From an uncultured Collinsella sp. (GTDB lineage: Bacteria > Actinomycetota > Coriobacteriia > Coriobacteriales > Coriobacteriaceae), in the NCBI GenBank assembly GCA_902492235.1, contig CABUKS010000013.1:1-64000 (forward strand): a stretch of DNA of 64,000 bases, read 5' to 3'. This document shows positions 17,876 to 27,264 of this stretch, piece by piece. The notes beneath the pieces are model-generated. The model ran no database searches, was not told the DNA's origin, and saw only the letters and a program-made list of their open reading frames with translations. The position numbers and the translations under genes are program-made. Each line of letters starts with the position of its first letter. The first letter of the stretch is position 1.

Positions 17876-18073
17876 GTGCGCTCCACATCCATAATCCGAC
17901 AAATAGGCCCAATGCTTGCACATTAGGACCGTATATAGTCGAAAGTATACCCCGAGCGGACGCAAACGGCGGAATTCCGGTTACGTTAACGCCTCATACA
18001 GACATGGATATAGCCTAATCTCCATATCGGACTAAAATCATGGCATCGAACAACCTTCTCATGCGAGGATTCT

Positions 18074-19096
18074 ATGACGGCAAGCACAACGACCGCAGCA
18101 AATAAAATGAGTTCGGCAGAGCCGGGCTACGACAAAACTGCCCAGCGTATCCTCAATCTTTTCTTTGTACTCAACAGTTCTCCCGAACCGCTGACGACCG
18201 AGCAGATCGTTTTGGACTCCGATTTGGGATACGGCTCGGGCAATATCGATTCGGACAAACGCAAGTTTCGTCGTGACCGCGAAAAACTACTCGAGCGCGG
18301 CATCGTGATCAAGGAGGTTCGCGCTCCCGGCTCCCAGGAAACCGAAGAAAGTGCCTGGGCCGTCGACCGTGACCACACGTTTGCCGCCGGCGGGCTGATT
18401 ACCGCCGAGGACGCGGACATCCTTATGGACGCCATAGACCAGATGCTCGCCGCCGGATCGTCCACTTTTTCCACCCCGCTCGCCGATATTCGGTCCAAGA
18501 TCGCATACCTGACCGGCGCGACGGACGTCCCGGAAACGCCCGCCTTGCGCTCTCCTATGGTTGATGCCGTATGGAGCGCTTTCGCCGAGCGTTGCGCGCT
18601 GCGCTTCCTGTATCAAAACGGACGCGGGGAACAGCGTCAACGCACCGTATGCGTCTATGGCATGTTCGAGCGCGAGGGCATTTCGTATTTCTGCGGCCTG
18701 GATGATGCATCCGGTACCGTTCGGACATTTCGCTGCGACCGCATCGTCCGCGCCTGGAAACCTTCCGGCTTCTACACCATCCCCAGCGACTTTAACCTCA
18801 ATGACCAGCTGTTCTTTGAGTTCGATTTTGCCGACCGCGACCCCATCGCGGCCACATTCTCGTTTTCCGCCGAGACACCGGCGGACATGGTCCACGCCCT
18901 TACACAAGGACGCGGAAACCTCGATCGCGCAGACAAAGGATGGACATGGACCGTTGGCGTGCGCGACCTAGATGCCGCCGCCTCATTTTGTATGGAGCAC
19001 AGCGCCGACAACATGAGGCCCGTAGCGCCCGACGCACTCAAACAGGCTTGGAATCGCCTCATCGAAAGGACGGTGAACGCCCATGTCTGCGCGTAA
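18074..19096 (+). CDS. WYL-domain transcriptional regulator, PafB-like
   Basis: 340 residues. The N-terminus has a helix-turn-helix (LTTEQIVLDSDLGYG..SDKRKFRRDREKLLERG); the middle and end carry a WYL-type ligand-binding fold (CALRFLYQNGRGEQRQRTV.., RTFRCDRI). Family members, as in actinobacterial PafBC, respond to DNA damage, and some bind single-stranded nucleic acid. Start ATG follows GAGG at 5 nt. Its end overlaps the next WYL gene by 14 nt, so both proteins probably work as a pair. Confidence 0.85.
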   Translation: MTASTTTAANKMSSAEPGYDKTAQRILNLFFVLNSSPEPLTTEQIVLDSDLGYGSGNIDSDKRKFRRDREKLLERGIVIKEVRAPGSQETEESAWAVDRDHTFAAGGLITAEDADILMDAIDQMLAAGSSTFSTPLADIRSKIAYLTGATDVPETPALRSPMVDAVWSAFAERCALRFLYQNGRGEQRQRTVCVYGMFEREGISYFCGLDDASGTVRTFRCDRIVRAWKPSGFYTIPSDFNLNDQLFFEFDFADRDPIAATFSFSAETPADMVHALTQGRGNLDRADKGWTWTVGVRDLDAAASFCMEHSADNMRPVAPDALKQAWNRLIERTVNAHVCA

Positions 19097-20000
19097 ACTC
19101 ACGAGCGAGCAAAGGCTCTCGCGCGCCATCGACATCATGGAAGCCCTCTACGCCGCTGGCGAGAAGGGCATGGATCGCAGTGAAATCTGCAGTCGCTTCG
19201 ACATCACTGGTGCTTCACTCGATGAGATTATCGGCATCATTTCGACGCTCGCCGACCGCGAATCGGGAGCACGCGTCATCTGCGAATGCCGTGACGAGCG
19301 CGTCATTCTGACGGGCGAGGCAGGCCGTGTGCTGCCGTTGCGTCTCAGCGCGGCCGAGGGCGCCGTACTCAACCATGAACTCGAGTCGCTAGACATCGAA
19401 CCGGCTACGGCAGCGCGCATCCGCCGCGCGCTTCTGCCCGAGGAACTGGGGTATAACCAGCGCGTTGTCGACACCGTTGCGCGCGGCTCCCATTGGCAGC
19501 AGCTCAATTGCGCCATCCAGGACGGCGTTCGCTGCCGCATCGCCTACCGCTCGCTTGGTGACGAGCACGCGCGGGAGCGCACCGTTGACCCCCTGTGCAT
19601 CATGACGAATGGCGATAGCATGTACCTGGTAGCCTGGGACACCGAGCAGGATGCACAGCGCCGCTATCGCCTCGACAAAATCGAGGATATCGTCCTGACC
19701 GACGACTCGGTCGAGCGGCACCACCCAAAGATTACGACCCTTCAAGACTCGCTTGCGAAAGCGGGACGCGAAACAAAGCTCGCGATGCCGCTCGATCTTG
19801 CCGACCATCTAGACTGGGCGGGCATCACATCAGTCAATCGGGCTGACGAGGACACGGCAATCGTAACCGTCCGCTACACGTCCGAAGCGTGGCTATTTGC
19901 CCAAGTTATGGCAAAGGGCGGAGCCATCCGCATCACGGATGACCCCGCCCTGTCAAAGCGCCTGTACGACTATGCGGAGACGCTCGTCTGTCCGCTCTAA
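19083..20000 (+). CDS. WYL-domain transcriptional regulator, PafC-like
   Basis: 305 residues with an N-terminal winged helix (SEQRLSRAIDIMEALYAAGEKGMDRSEI) and a WYL domain: CRIAYRSLGDEHARERTVDP, MYLVAWDTEQDAQRRYRLDKI. A C-terminal WCX-like extension (VTVRYTSEAWLFAQV) is present. Overlap with the preceding WYL gene implies co-translation and probably a heterodimer, as described for PafB/PafC. It converges on the DinG-like helicase gene with a four-base overlap at the ends. Confidence 0.85.
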   Translation: MSARKLTSEQRLSRAIDIMEALYAAGEKGMDRSEICSRFDITGASLDEIIGIISTLADRESGARVICECRDERVILTGEAGRVLPLRLSAAEGAVLNHELESLDIEPATAARIRRALLPEELGYNQRVVDTVARGSHWQQLNCAIQDGVRCRIAYRSLGDEHARERTVDPLCIMTNGDSMYLVAWDTEQDAQRRYRLDKIEDIVLTDDSVERHHPKITTLQDSLAKAGRETKLAMPLDLADHLDWAGITSVNRADEDTAIVTVRYTSEAWLFAQVMAKGGAIRITDDPALSKRLYDYAETLVCPL

Positions 20001-22891
20001 TGCCGTCGGTCGTGCGCCTGTCGCCATAGCTGCAGGTAGTGGCCGATCTGGGCTGACTCGATACGCTGGTATGAACTGGTGGGCAGCGATGTCAAGAACT
20101 TCTTGCCATACCCCTTCGTCACCAGGCGAGGATCCGCCAAGATCAGCACACCGCTATCGGTCGACGAGCGAATCAAACGCCCCGCGGCCTGCTTGACCTC
20201 GAGCACCGCCTCGGGTAGCGAATAGCGCGCCCAGGCACGGTCCTCGCGCAGGTTACGCTCGCAGGAGAGCGGATCGGTAGGGCTGGAGAACGGCAGCTTG
20301 GGAATGATGACGCATCGCAGCGTCTCACCGCTGGCGTCAAAGCCCTCCCAAAAGGCCTTGAGAGCGAAGAGCGACGAAGCCGGCTCGTTGATAAACCGGT
20401 CGCGTAGGCGACGAGGAGATGAGTTGCGCTGTTGGCAGTTGAGTTCCAGACCCGCACGGACAAGCTTGGGCTCAACGCGAGCGTACAGGTCTTCCATGTC
20501 GCGCCGGTTGGTGAACAGCGTGAGCACCGATCCGCCCATGGCGAGGTGCGCATCGACCAGAACGCGCTCGAGCGCCGTAAGATAGCTCTCACGATCGCGC
20601 GGATCGGGGATATCGCCCGCAACGACTACAGCCATGTTCGAATCGAAGTCGTAGCTCGAGTCCAAGTGCAGCGATGAGGATGTTGAAGCACCGATGCGAT
20701 CGAGCCCGACAGCATGGTTGAAGTGCTCAAAGCTTTTGGACACCGTCATGGTCGCTGAGGCAAAGATAGCCGTGTGAACCTCGGGCAGCCACTCGGTTGC
20801 CAAGGCCTCGCCAATGTCGATGCGCTCTGCGGTCATCGACTCTCCGCCGGCACGCAGCCTGCGATTGACCTGCAGCGAATACACGTAGTGCTCATCGGTG
20901 CCATCAATGATGAGTTTGAGGTTCTCGGCCAGCTCGTGCAGGCGGCGCGAGATATCACCCAGGTCGACAACAACCTCGGGCTTGTCGGCGGCGACGGCTT
21001 GCACCAGCGCATCGACGCTCTTGTCAGCTTGTTCCAATGCGTCGATGGCAGTGTAGGCCGACGGTAAGAAATCATGCCAGTCGTCAGATTCGCGCAACTC
21101 GGGGCCAATCCATAGATTGGCATTGTCATAACCCCCACGGGCACGACGGCCGAGCTCGCGAACGCCATCGAACACGTCGGCGATTGCCATGCTCGCGCGC
21201 GCAACCGTCGACGTCGCCTTGGCAGTAAGGCCCAGATAGAGCGTAGAGCCCTCAGAGGTTGCCAAATCACGGGAGACCTGGCTTAGCGCACCGGTGCTCG
21301 AGCCACCCAGGCGCTCAAACAGAACGCGTGATTCGTCCGCCGACACCACGCGCGCCCACTGACGGCGCGCCTCGCGCTCGATAGAATGGGCCTCGTCGAT
21401 TACCCAATGACGAATCGGAGGCAAAATCCTGCCCTCGGCCGCAACGTTGCGGAACAGCAGGGAATGGTTGGTGACCACCACATCGGCATGCGCCGCACGA
21501 CGGCGAGCGCCGTGGACCAAACATTTATCAGGGAAAAACGGGCAGAGGCGACGAGCACACTCGCGCGAGGCCGTCGTAAAGTCGGGGCGGTTGACGCTGC
21601 GCCACCGAATGCCAAGTGAGTCGAGGTCGCCATCGGCTGATTGGCAAACGTACGCCATAATGACCGCGACCGCCGTGAGCGTGTCCGCCGGATCGCGCTT
21701 GGTGGTAATCTCGACCTGGCCGCGGCTCATGCGCTCAAGCTTGCGCAGGCACGGATAGTGGTCATACCCCTTGAGAGCGCAAAATGACAGACCACCTTCC
21801 AGTTGCTCGGCAAGTTTTGGAAGCTCATGGTACATGAGCTGGTCGGCTAGATTGTTCGATTTGGTCGCAATACCAACCGTGATGTTGTTACGGCGTGCTG
21901 CCTCGGCAAAAGGCACCAGATAGGCCATCGATTTGCCGACGCCTGTGCCCGCCTCAATTACACGATGAGTGCCCGTGACCAGCGCATCGCGGACCTCGAG
22001 CGCCATCGCGATCTGCTCATCACGCGGCTCGTAAGTGGGATACATGCGATTGACCAGGCCACCCGGCGCATAGTCTGCCTCAATCTCCTCACGACTCGGC
22101 ATCTTGAGGACCGGTAGTTCGTCGGCGTCCACCCGATCGTCGGCGCGATCGGCCTTGAGAACGTCAGCACGAGCGGCGCTGAGAGAGAAGATAGAACCAG
22201 GGTTCTGCCCTGCCAAGAATGAGAAGATAGGACGATAGGACCAAGGCACGTCCGGATGCATGTCGGCTAGGCGCGCCATGAGGCCCTGGGGCAAGTCGGT
22301 GAGTGCCACAAGCAACACGCGCCATACGCCGCACAGGGCGTCGACGTCGGCATTGGCACGGTGTGATACCGAGTCACAGCCAAACAGATCGGCCATAAAA
22401 GACAGCTTGTGCGAGGCCAGGCGCGGTAGCGCGATGCGCGACAGCGCCAGCGAATCGATCCAAATATCGCTCACGTTGACGCCGCCTTTGACCGACTCGA
22501 TAAACGAGCGGTCGAACGTGGCGTTATGTGCGATCACCGGGCAACCACCGACAAAATCGGCGAGAGCGGCGACGGCCTCAACGGCCGACGGGGCATCTGC
22601 CACGTCGGCATTTGTAATGCTCGTGAGCTCGGTAATCTCGGCGGGAATCAGCTGCTTGGGATGCACGAAGGTATCGAAACGGTCGACGATCTCGCGGCCC
22701 GAAAGACGGGCCGCCGAGATCTCGATCAGCTCATTGTCCTGCACCGAAAGACCTGTGGTCTCGGTATCGAGGACAATCACATCTTCCTCGATAAGGCCAA
22801 AGGACTGCGTTTTGGCGCGTTCGGCTAGCGTGGCATAGGAGTCGATGACAAACTGCGGCGTTCCTGACGAAACCGCGTCCTCGATTAGCAT
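19997..22891 (-). CDS. DnaQ-like exonuclease fused to DinG-family helicase
   Basis: 964 residues. Residues ~35-200 are a DEDD 3'-5' exonuclease (VIVLDTETTGL; HNATFDRSF). The rest is a superfamily 2 XPD/DinG helicase: Walker A EAGTGVGKS, DEAH box VIDEAHSIE, and cysteines around GYDHYPCLRK and ARRLCPFFPDKC that could hold the Fe-S cluster typical of this family. C-terminal motif VI-like KQAAGRLIRS. Firmicute homologues with this fusion are called DinG; they act in DNA repair or recombination. Its start overlaps the ddl 3' end by seven bases. Confidence 0.9.
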   Translation of the reverse strand: MLIEDAVSSGTPQFVIDSYATLAERAKTQSFGLIEEDVIVLDTETTGLSVQDNELIEISAARLSGREIVDRFDTFVHPKQLIPAEITELTSITNADVADAPSAVEAVAALADFVGGCPVIAHNATFDRSFIESVKGGVNVSDIWIDSLALSRIALPRLASHKLSFMADLFGCDSVSHRANADVDALCGVWRVLLVALTDLPQGLMARLADMHPDVPWSYRPIFSFLAGQNPGSIFSLSAARADVLKADRADDRVDADELPVLKMPSREEIEADYAPGGLVNRMYPTYEPRDEQIAMALEVRDALVTGTHRVIEAGTGVGKSMAYLVPFAEAARRNNITVGIATKSNNLADQLMYHELPKLAEQLEGGLSFCALKGYDHYPCLRKLERMSRGQVEITTKRDPADTLTAVAVIMAYVCQSADGDLDSLGIRWRSVNRPDFTTASRECARRLCPFFPDKCLVHGARRRAAHADVVVTNHSLLFRNVAAEGRILPPIRHWVIDEAHSIEREARRQWARVVSADESRVLFERLGGSSTGALSQVSRDLATSEGSTLYLGLTAKATSTVARASMAIADVFDGVRELGRRARGGYDNANLWIGPELRESDDWHDFLPSAYTAIDALEQADKSVDALVQAVAADKPEVVVDLGDISRRLHELAENLKLIIDGTDEHYVYSLQVNRRLRAGGESMTAERIDIGEALATEWLPEVHTAIFASATMTVSKSFEHFNHAVGLDRIGASTSSSLHLDSSYDFDSNMAVVVAGDIPDPRDRESYLTALERVLVDAHLAMGGSVLTLFTNRRDMEDLYARVEPKLVRAGLELNCQQRNSSPRRLRDRFINEPASSLFALKAFWEGFDASGETLRCVIIPKLPFSSPTDPLSCERNLREDRAWARYSLPEAVLEVKQAAGRLIRSSTDSGVLILADPRLVTKGYGKKFLTSLPTSSYQRIESAQIGHYLQLWRQAHDRRH

Positions 22892-23850
22892 GCAATGCCC
22901 GCTCGACGAAGGCCCATACGGATTAGGCTGTCACAGACCTGCGGGAACGTTATGTCGTCGGTGTGGCGGATCTCATCCGGATACAGCGACGTATCGGTCA
23001 TGCCGGGAATGGTATTGGTCTCGAGGATAACGGGGCCGTCCTCACTCACGATAAAGTCGCTGCGCGAGATACCCAGGCAACCGAGAGCCTTGTGAGCGGC
23101 ACAGGCAAGCTCCTGAGCACGAGCGTAATTCTCGGGCGAAATCTGCGCCGGAATGCGATGGATGTCTGTAGGGTCGACATACTTCACGTCCAGATCGTAG
23201 AACTCGCAGTCCTTGGGCTTACGAATCTCGACAATCGGCAGAGCGCGCACGTCGTCCTCGCCGTATACGCCGACGGTGATCTCGGTGCCCTCGATACACT
23301 TCTCGACCAGCACTTTGTCGCCGTACTCAAACGCCTTGGCGATTGCCGCGGGCAGCTCGGAGGGCTCATGGACCAGGGAAATGCCATAGCTGGAACCGTT
23401 GACGGCCGGCTTCACAAAGCAGCGCTCGCCACAAACCTCGACGATATGATCGATATCGACTTCATCGCCCACCTCGAGCGCGAGGCCGGGGGCAATAGGA
23501 ATGCCCGCCTTGGCGTACAGGAGCTTAGAGACCTCCTTGTCGGCACCGCAGGCGCTGGCAAGCACGCCCGAGGCCGTGTAGGGGATACCAAGGGTCTCCA
23601 TGGCACCCTGCATGGCGCCATCCTCGCCGCCGGCACCGTGCATGGCGATAAACGCCACGTCAAAGCCGCCGGTCGCCATGGTTACCATAAAATCATCAGC
23701 GGCCGTGTCGAGCAGCTCCACCGAGGTGTAGCCGGCTTCCTTCAGTGCCACCACAACGTTCTTTCCCGAATTGAGCGAGATCTCGCGCTCGGCGGAATGA
23801 CCGCCCGCCAAGACCGCTACGTGCATGTTCTCTAGGCTTTTACCCGGCAT
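22885..23850 (-). CDS. ddl: D-alanine--D-alanine ligase
   Basis: 321-residue ATP-grasp ligase making the D-Ala-D-Ala dipeptide for peptidoglycan. It shows GGHSAEREISLNSG (N-terminal binding loop), VKPAVNGSSYGIS (ATP loop), EKCIEGTEITVGV and the metal-binding ILETNTIPGMTDTSLYP. The last carries the usual Asn/Glu ligands. Start ATG follows GGAGGAG at 7 nt. First gene of a unit with the DinG-like helicase; divergent from rlmN. Confidence 0.95.
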   Translation of the reverse strand: MPGKSLENMHVAVLAGGHSAEREISLNSGKNVVVALKEAGYTSVELLDTAADDFMVTMATGGFDVAFIAMHGAGGEDGAMQGAMETLGIPYTASGVLASACGADKEVSKLLYAKAGIPIAPGLALEVGDEVDIDHIVEVCGERCFVKPAVNGSSYGISLVHEPSELPAAIAKAFEYGDKVLVEKCIEGTEITVGVYGEDDVRALPIVEIRKPKDCEFYDLDVKYVDPTDIHRIPAQISPENYARAQELACAAHKALGCLGISRSDFIVSEDGPVILETNTIPGMTDTSLYPDEIRHTDDITFPQVCDSLIRMGLRRAGIAC

Positions 23851-23935
23851 GGGCAGACTCCTCCTCTATAATTTCTGCAGCTGATACCATATTGTAGCGA
23901 TACCCTCTACGTTTCCCCAAAATCGAAAGGCTTCC

Positions 23936-24988
23936 ATGAATCCCAGGACTAAATCTCAGGACATTCGCGACTTGAGCCAAAACGATATTCGCGAGCTCGT
24001 GGCCGAACTTGGCCAGCCCGCCTTCCGCGCGAAGCAGCTCATCGAATGGGTCTTCGAGAAGAACGTTTGTTCGTTCGACGATATGACCAACCTTCCCAAG
24101 GCTTTCCGCGAGCAGCTTAAAGAGGCTTTTGCCTTTGACACGCCCACTGAACTCACCAAGCAAGTTTCCAAAGATGGCTCGCGCAAGTATCTGCTCGAGT
24201 ACCACGACGGCGTTTCCGTCGAGACTGTCGGCATGCCTCGTCGCAACAAGCTTTCCGTCTGCGTTTCCACCCAGGCAGGCTGCGGCATGGGTTGTGCCTT
24301 TTGCGCTACCGGTCTCAACGGCCTCAAGCGCTCTCTGACCGCTCAAGAGATCGTCGACCAGGTACTTCATGTATCCAACGACTTTGGCGAGCGCTCCACG
24401 AGCGTTGTCTTCATGGGCCAGGGCGAGCCGTTTGCCAACTACGACGAGGTTCTCAAGGCGCTGCGAATCCTCAACGACCCCGACGGCATCGGTATCGGTG
24501 CTCGTCACCTCACCGTCTCTACCAGTGGCGTTATTCCCGGTATTCGCAAATTTGCCGACATCCCCGAGCAGTTCACGCTTGCTGTTTCACTGCATTCCGC
24601 CATCCAGTCGACGCGCAATAAGCTCATGCCCGGTGTTAAGAAGTACACGCTGCTTCGCCTTCACGAGGCGCTTCAGCTCTATACCGAGAAGACTGGCCGC
24701 CGCCCGACCTATGAGTATGCCATGATCGAAGGCGTCAACGATACGAATCCCGAGATGCAGGCGCTCTGCGACTTCTGCGAGGGAACGTTGTGCCACGTTA
24801 ACCTGATTCAGCTTAACGACATCGAGGGCAGCCCGCTCAAGCCGTCGCCGATTCATAAGGTTGAGGATCTTCAGCGTCGTCTTGAGTCCCGTGGCATCGA
24901 GACCACGATTCGTAACTCCCGTGGTAACGATATTGACGCCGCTTGCGGACAGCTGAAGCAGCGCTTTAAAGTTCAGAAGAACGCATAG
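23936..24988 (+). CDS. rlmN: 23S rRNA (adenine2503-C2)-methyltransferase
   Basis: 350-residue radical-SAM methyltransferase acting on 23S rRNA A2503 and some tRNAs. The iron-sulfur motif is CGMGCAFCATG; the catalytic cysteine near the C-terminus lies in DIDAACGQL. Start ATG follows AAAGG at 5 nt. Monocistronic, ended by the hairpin at 25028..25067. Confidence 0.96.
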   Translation: MNPRTKSQDIRDLSQNDIRELVAELGQPAFRAKQLIEWVFEKNVCSFDDMTNLPKAFREQLKEAFAFDTPTELTKQVSKDGSRKYLLEYHDGVSVETVGMPRRNKLSVCVSTQAGCGMGCAFCATGLNGLKRSLTAQEIVDQVLHVSNDFGERSTSVVFMGQGEPFANYDEVLKALRILNDPDGIGIGARHLTVSTSGVIPGIRKFADIPEQFTLAVSLHSAIQSTRNKLMPGVKKYTLLRLHEALQLYTEKTGRRPTYEYAMIEGVNDTNPEMQALCDFCEGTLCHVNLIQLNDIEGSPLKPSPIHKVEDLQRRLESRGIETTIRNSRGNDIDAACGQLKQRFKVQKNA

Positions 24989-25006
24989 GGGAGTCGCACC
25001 CCAAAA

Positions 25007-25022
25007 CGTTTCATGTGAAACA
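25007..25022. promoter_or_regulatory. degenerate parS-like site
   Basis: CGTTTCATGTGAAACA differs from the perfect parS palindrome near parA at two positions (outer base and central C). It lies just after rlmN, about 2.1 kb from the parS cluster. Confidence 0.4.
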
Positions 25023-25027
25023 TCGAA

Positions 25028-25067
25028 CGACCCCGGTTGCAGAATATGCAACCGGGATCGTTTCATT
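25028..25067 (+). terminator. terminator of rlmN
   Basis: GAcCCCGGTTGC..GCAACCGGGaTC stem followed by GTTTCATTTATT. Confidence 0.75.
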
Positions 25068-25123
25068 TATTGACCTTAATTTTGAATCAGCTGCTACCTG
25101 TCCCATGTTTTACGGCCAAAATA

Positions 25124-25159
25124 AGGGGTCCTTGTCTCATGAATCAGACAAGGACCCCT
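25124..25159 (-). terminator. terminator of the parAB operon
   Basis: A perfect 14-bp stem, AGGGGTCCTTGTCT with its complement, 8-nt loop, minus-strand tail TTATTTT. It lies after the small gene at 25188. Confidence 0.85.
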
Positions 25160-25187
25160 CAAAATATGCTGAGTAATTATTAGGTAC

Positions 25188-25442
25188 CTAATAACCTACA
25201 TTTTCCCATTGGTTGCTGACCCAACCTTGATTAATCTTGGGATTCTTCGTTACCTGAGCAGTACGCATGGCAACATCTTCTGTCATAACATCCATTTTCT
25301 TTTTGGAAGTATCGACGATATCTTGCGCGCCACGAAGCAAACGACCTCGAAGTTCATCGTCTGTCGCGATCTTATAGCCAGCAAAGGCACCAGCCGCGAC
25401 AGTCGTCGCCAATGCAATTGCTGTTAAAATCTTATTCCTCAT
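25188..25442 (-). CDS. small membrane-anchored protein in par operon
   Basis: 84 residues starting at ATG behind AAGGAGG. One N-terminal membrane helix (ILTAIALATTVAAGAFAGY) and a polar helix with DTSKKKMDVMTED, a layout like YtxH-type small stress proteins, although no family can be named. The start lies inside the parB 3' end (11-base overlap), so translation is coupled to parB. Confidence 0.65.
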   Translation of the reverse strand: MRNKILTAIALATTVAAGAFAGYKIATDDELRGRLLRGAQDIVDTSKKKMDVMTEDVAMRTAQVTKNPKINQGWVSNQWENVGY

Positions 25443-26337
25443 CTTGGCCTCCTTGATCAAACTGAATCATTTCGCCAAGAATACGAGAGAGCTCTTCCTC
25501 GTCTTTAAACTCAATCTCAATCTTATTCTTTCCACGCGAGCTCTTCACACGCACGTTGGTATTAAAAACCTGACGAAGCACGCGGGCAGCCTTTTTAAAA
25601 GACTGAGGCGTCGCATGCCTCGGCGTCTTAGGTGTCTCTCCGGCAGAAAACAACGGAGCGAGATTTTCTGTCGCTCTTACGGAAAGGCCCTCTGCAACAA
25701 CCTTCTCTGCAAGTCGAATTCGAGCGTCCTCATAGGGAACTGCAAGAATCGCACGCGCATGACCAGCAGTAAGTTTGCCCTCAAAAATCATCTGCTGAAC
25801 AACTTCAGGGAGATCGAGAAGGCGCAGCGAGTTTGTAATTGCAGAGCGTGACTTGCTTACCGCCTTCGACAATGCCTCCTGGGTCATACCGCTGGCATCG
25901 ATGAGCTGTCGATAGCCCTTAGCCTCTTCGACGGGATTCAGATCAGAACGTTGAAGGTTTTCGATAAGAGCAAGAGCCAGCATCTCTTCATCGTTAACAT
26001 CTTTAATGATGACAGGCAGTTCCTCAAGACCAGCAAGCTTTGAAGCTTGGTAACGACGCTCACCAGCAATGATCTCATAGCCGTTTCCATGCTTGCGAAC
26101 CAAAAGCGGCTGCAAAACGCCATGTTCTTGGATTGACTCGCTCAACTCACGAAGTTCAGTTTCGTTAAAGTGAATTCGCGGCTGATTAGGGTTGGGAACA
26201 ATATCCTCAATAGGTAGTTTTGTTTCAGATGCGGCATTTGAAGCCGATGCAGCCGAACCGCCGGTCTCATACTCGGCCTCTGAGACCAAAGCATTGAGTC
26301 CACGTCCCAATCCGCCACGTTTCTTTACACTAGGCAC
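25432..26337 (-). CDS. parB: chromosome-partitioning protein ParB
   Basis: 301-residue ParB/Spo0J CTPase that loads at parS and spreads to organise the origin. The N-terminus has GLGRGLNALVSE, then the CTP-binding box with IVPNPNQPR and GERRYQASKLAG, a helix-turn-helix (MTQEALSKAVSKSRSAITNS) and a C-terminal dimer domain with Lys-rich RGKNKIEIEFKDEEE. Start GTG behind GAGGTG. Overlaps parA by eight bases. Its target sites are about 0.8 kb upstream at 27170-27263. Confidence 0.95.
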   Translation of the reverse strand: MPSVKKRGGLGRGLNALVSEAEYETGGSAASASNAASETKLPIEDIVPNPNQPRIHFNETELRELSESIQEHGVLQPLLVRKHGNGYEIIAGERRYQASKLAGLEELPVIIKDVNDEEMLALALIENLQRSDLNPVEEAKGYRQLIDASGMTQEALSKAVSKSRSAITNSLRLLDLPEVVQQMIFEGKLTAGHARAILAVPYEDARIRLAEKVVAEGLSVRATENLAPLFSAGETPKTPRHATPQSFKKAARVLRQVFNTNVRVKSSRGKNKIEIEFKDEEELSRILGEMIQFDQGGQDEE

Positions 26338-27130
26338 GCTTGATCACCTCTTTTGCAAGGTTCATATATGCTTTTGCACCCTTATTTTGAGGTGCATAGG
26401 TAATTACCGGTTCTCCAAAAGACGGAGCTTCGGAGATTTTAACCGTACGGGGGATTAGCGTCTTAAACGCCTTATCACCAAAGTACGATTGAACCTCCTC
26501 AACAACCTGATTCGATAGTGAAGTACGCGAGTCATACATGGTCATAAGCACACCATAGGTGTCTAAGCCCTTGTTCAGCCGTGATTTGACCATCTTCATT
26601 GACTCAAGCAGCTTCGTAACGCCCTCGAGTGCGTAATATTCGCACTGAATCGGAATCAAAACGCTGTCTGCTGCGGTCAAAGCGTTGATAGTAAGCAGGC
26701 CGAGCGAAGGAGGACAGTCAATGAAAATAAAGTCAAACTCGTCCTGAATCGGCTCAAGCAAATCTTTGAGGCGGGTTTCACGAGCAATTGCGCTTACGAG
26801 CTCAATTTCCGCGCCTGCAAGTTGAATTGTAGCCGGAATAACGAATACCTTTTTACAATTTGTATCAAGAACAAGCGATTCTGCCGGCACATCATTCAAC
26901 AATGCATCATAGATGCAGTGATCAAGGTCTTCTTTTTCAATTCCGAATCCACTGGTGCTGTTTCCCTGCGGATCAAAATCGACAATCAGTGTCTTACGAC
27001 CCTGCTCACCCAGTGCTGCTGCAAGGTTTACAGCCGTCGTTGACTTACCGACGCCGCCTTTTTGATTGATGATTGCAATGATACGCGTGTCTTTTGCGCT
27101 CTTAGAACGCTTAACGTCGCGAAATCCCAC
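26330..27130 (-). CDS. parA: chromosome-partitioning ATPase ParA (Soj)
   Basis: 266-residue deviant-Walker ATPase that moves ParB-parS complexes. Walker A is NQKGGVGKSTTAVNLA, the Walker A' region VDFDPQGNSTSG and Walker B FIDCPPSLGLLT. The start is a GTG closely behind GGAGGGACC. It is preceded by three perfect parS sites and rsmG, the standard actinobacterial/firmicute origin-proximal order. Confidence 0.95.
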   Translation of the reverse strand: MGFRDVKRSKSAKDTRIIAIINQKGGVGKSTTAVNLAAALGEQGRKTLIVDFDPQGNSTSGFGIEKEDLDHCIYDALLNDVPAESLVLDTNCKKVFVIPATIQLAGAEIELVSAIARETRLKDLLEPIQDEFDFIFIDCPPSLGLLTINALTAADSVLIPIQCEYYALEGVTKLLESMKMVKSRLNKGLDTYGVLMTMYDSRTSLSNQVVEEVQSYFGDKAFKTLIPRTVKISEAPSFGEPVITYAPQNKGAKAYMNLAKEVIKRA

Positions 27131-27169
27131 GGTCCCTCCTGGTGTGTATTAAAGCTGTCAAACGGAGGA

Positions 27170-27185
27170 TGTTTCACGTGAAACA
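27170..27185. promoter_or_regulatory. parS site 1
   Basis: TGTTTCACGTGAAACA, a perfect 16-bp palindrome identical to the bacterial parS consensus; ParB nucleation site. Confidence 0.95.
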
Positions 27186-27208
27186 TTCCGAATCGATATC
27201 AACCGCTA

Positions 27209-27224
27209 TGTTTCACGTGAAACA
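27209..27224. promoter_or_regulatory. parS site 2
   Basis: Second perfect copy of TGTTTCACGTGAAACA; start-to-start spacing of 39 bp to each neighbouring site, nearly four helical turns. Confidence 0.95.
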
Positions 27225-27247
27225 CTGCAAGCTGTTAGTATCCATTA

Positions 27248-27263
27248 TGTTTCACGTGAAACA
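27248..27263. promoter_or_regulatory. parS site 3
   Basis: Third perfect TGTTTCACGTGAAACA, immediately after the rsmG stop codon. Confidence 0.95.
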
Positions 27264-27264
27264 T

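Noticed and set aside
16232..17926. 564-codon plus-strand open frame opposite the M28-like gene
   Set aside because: Low-complexity antisense of an Ala/Glu-rich insert; the minus frame has a good RBS, membrane helices and a family-like fold.
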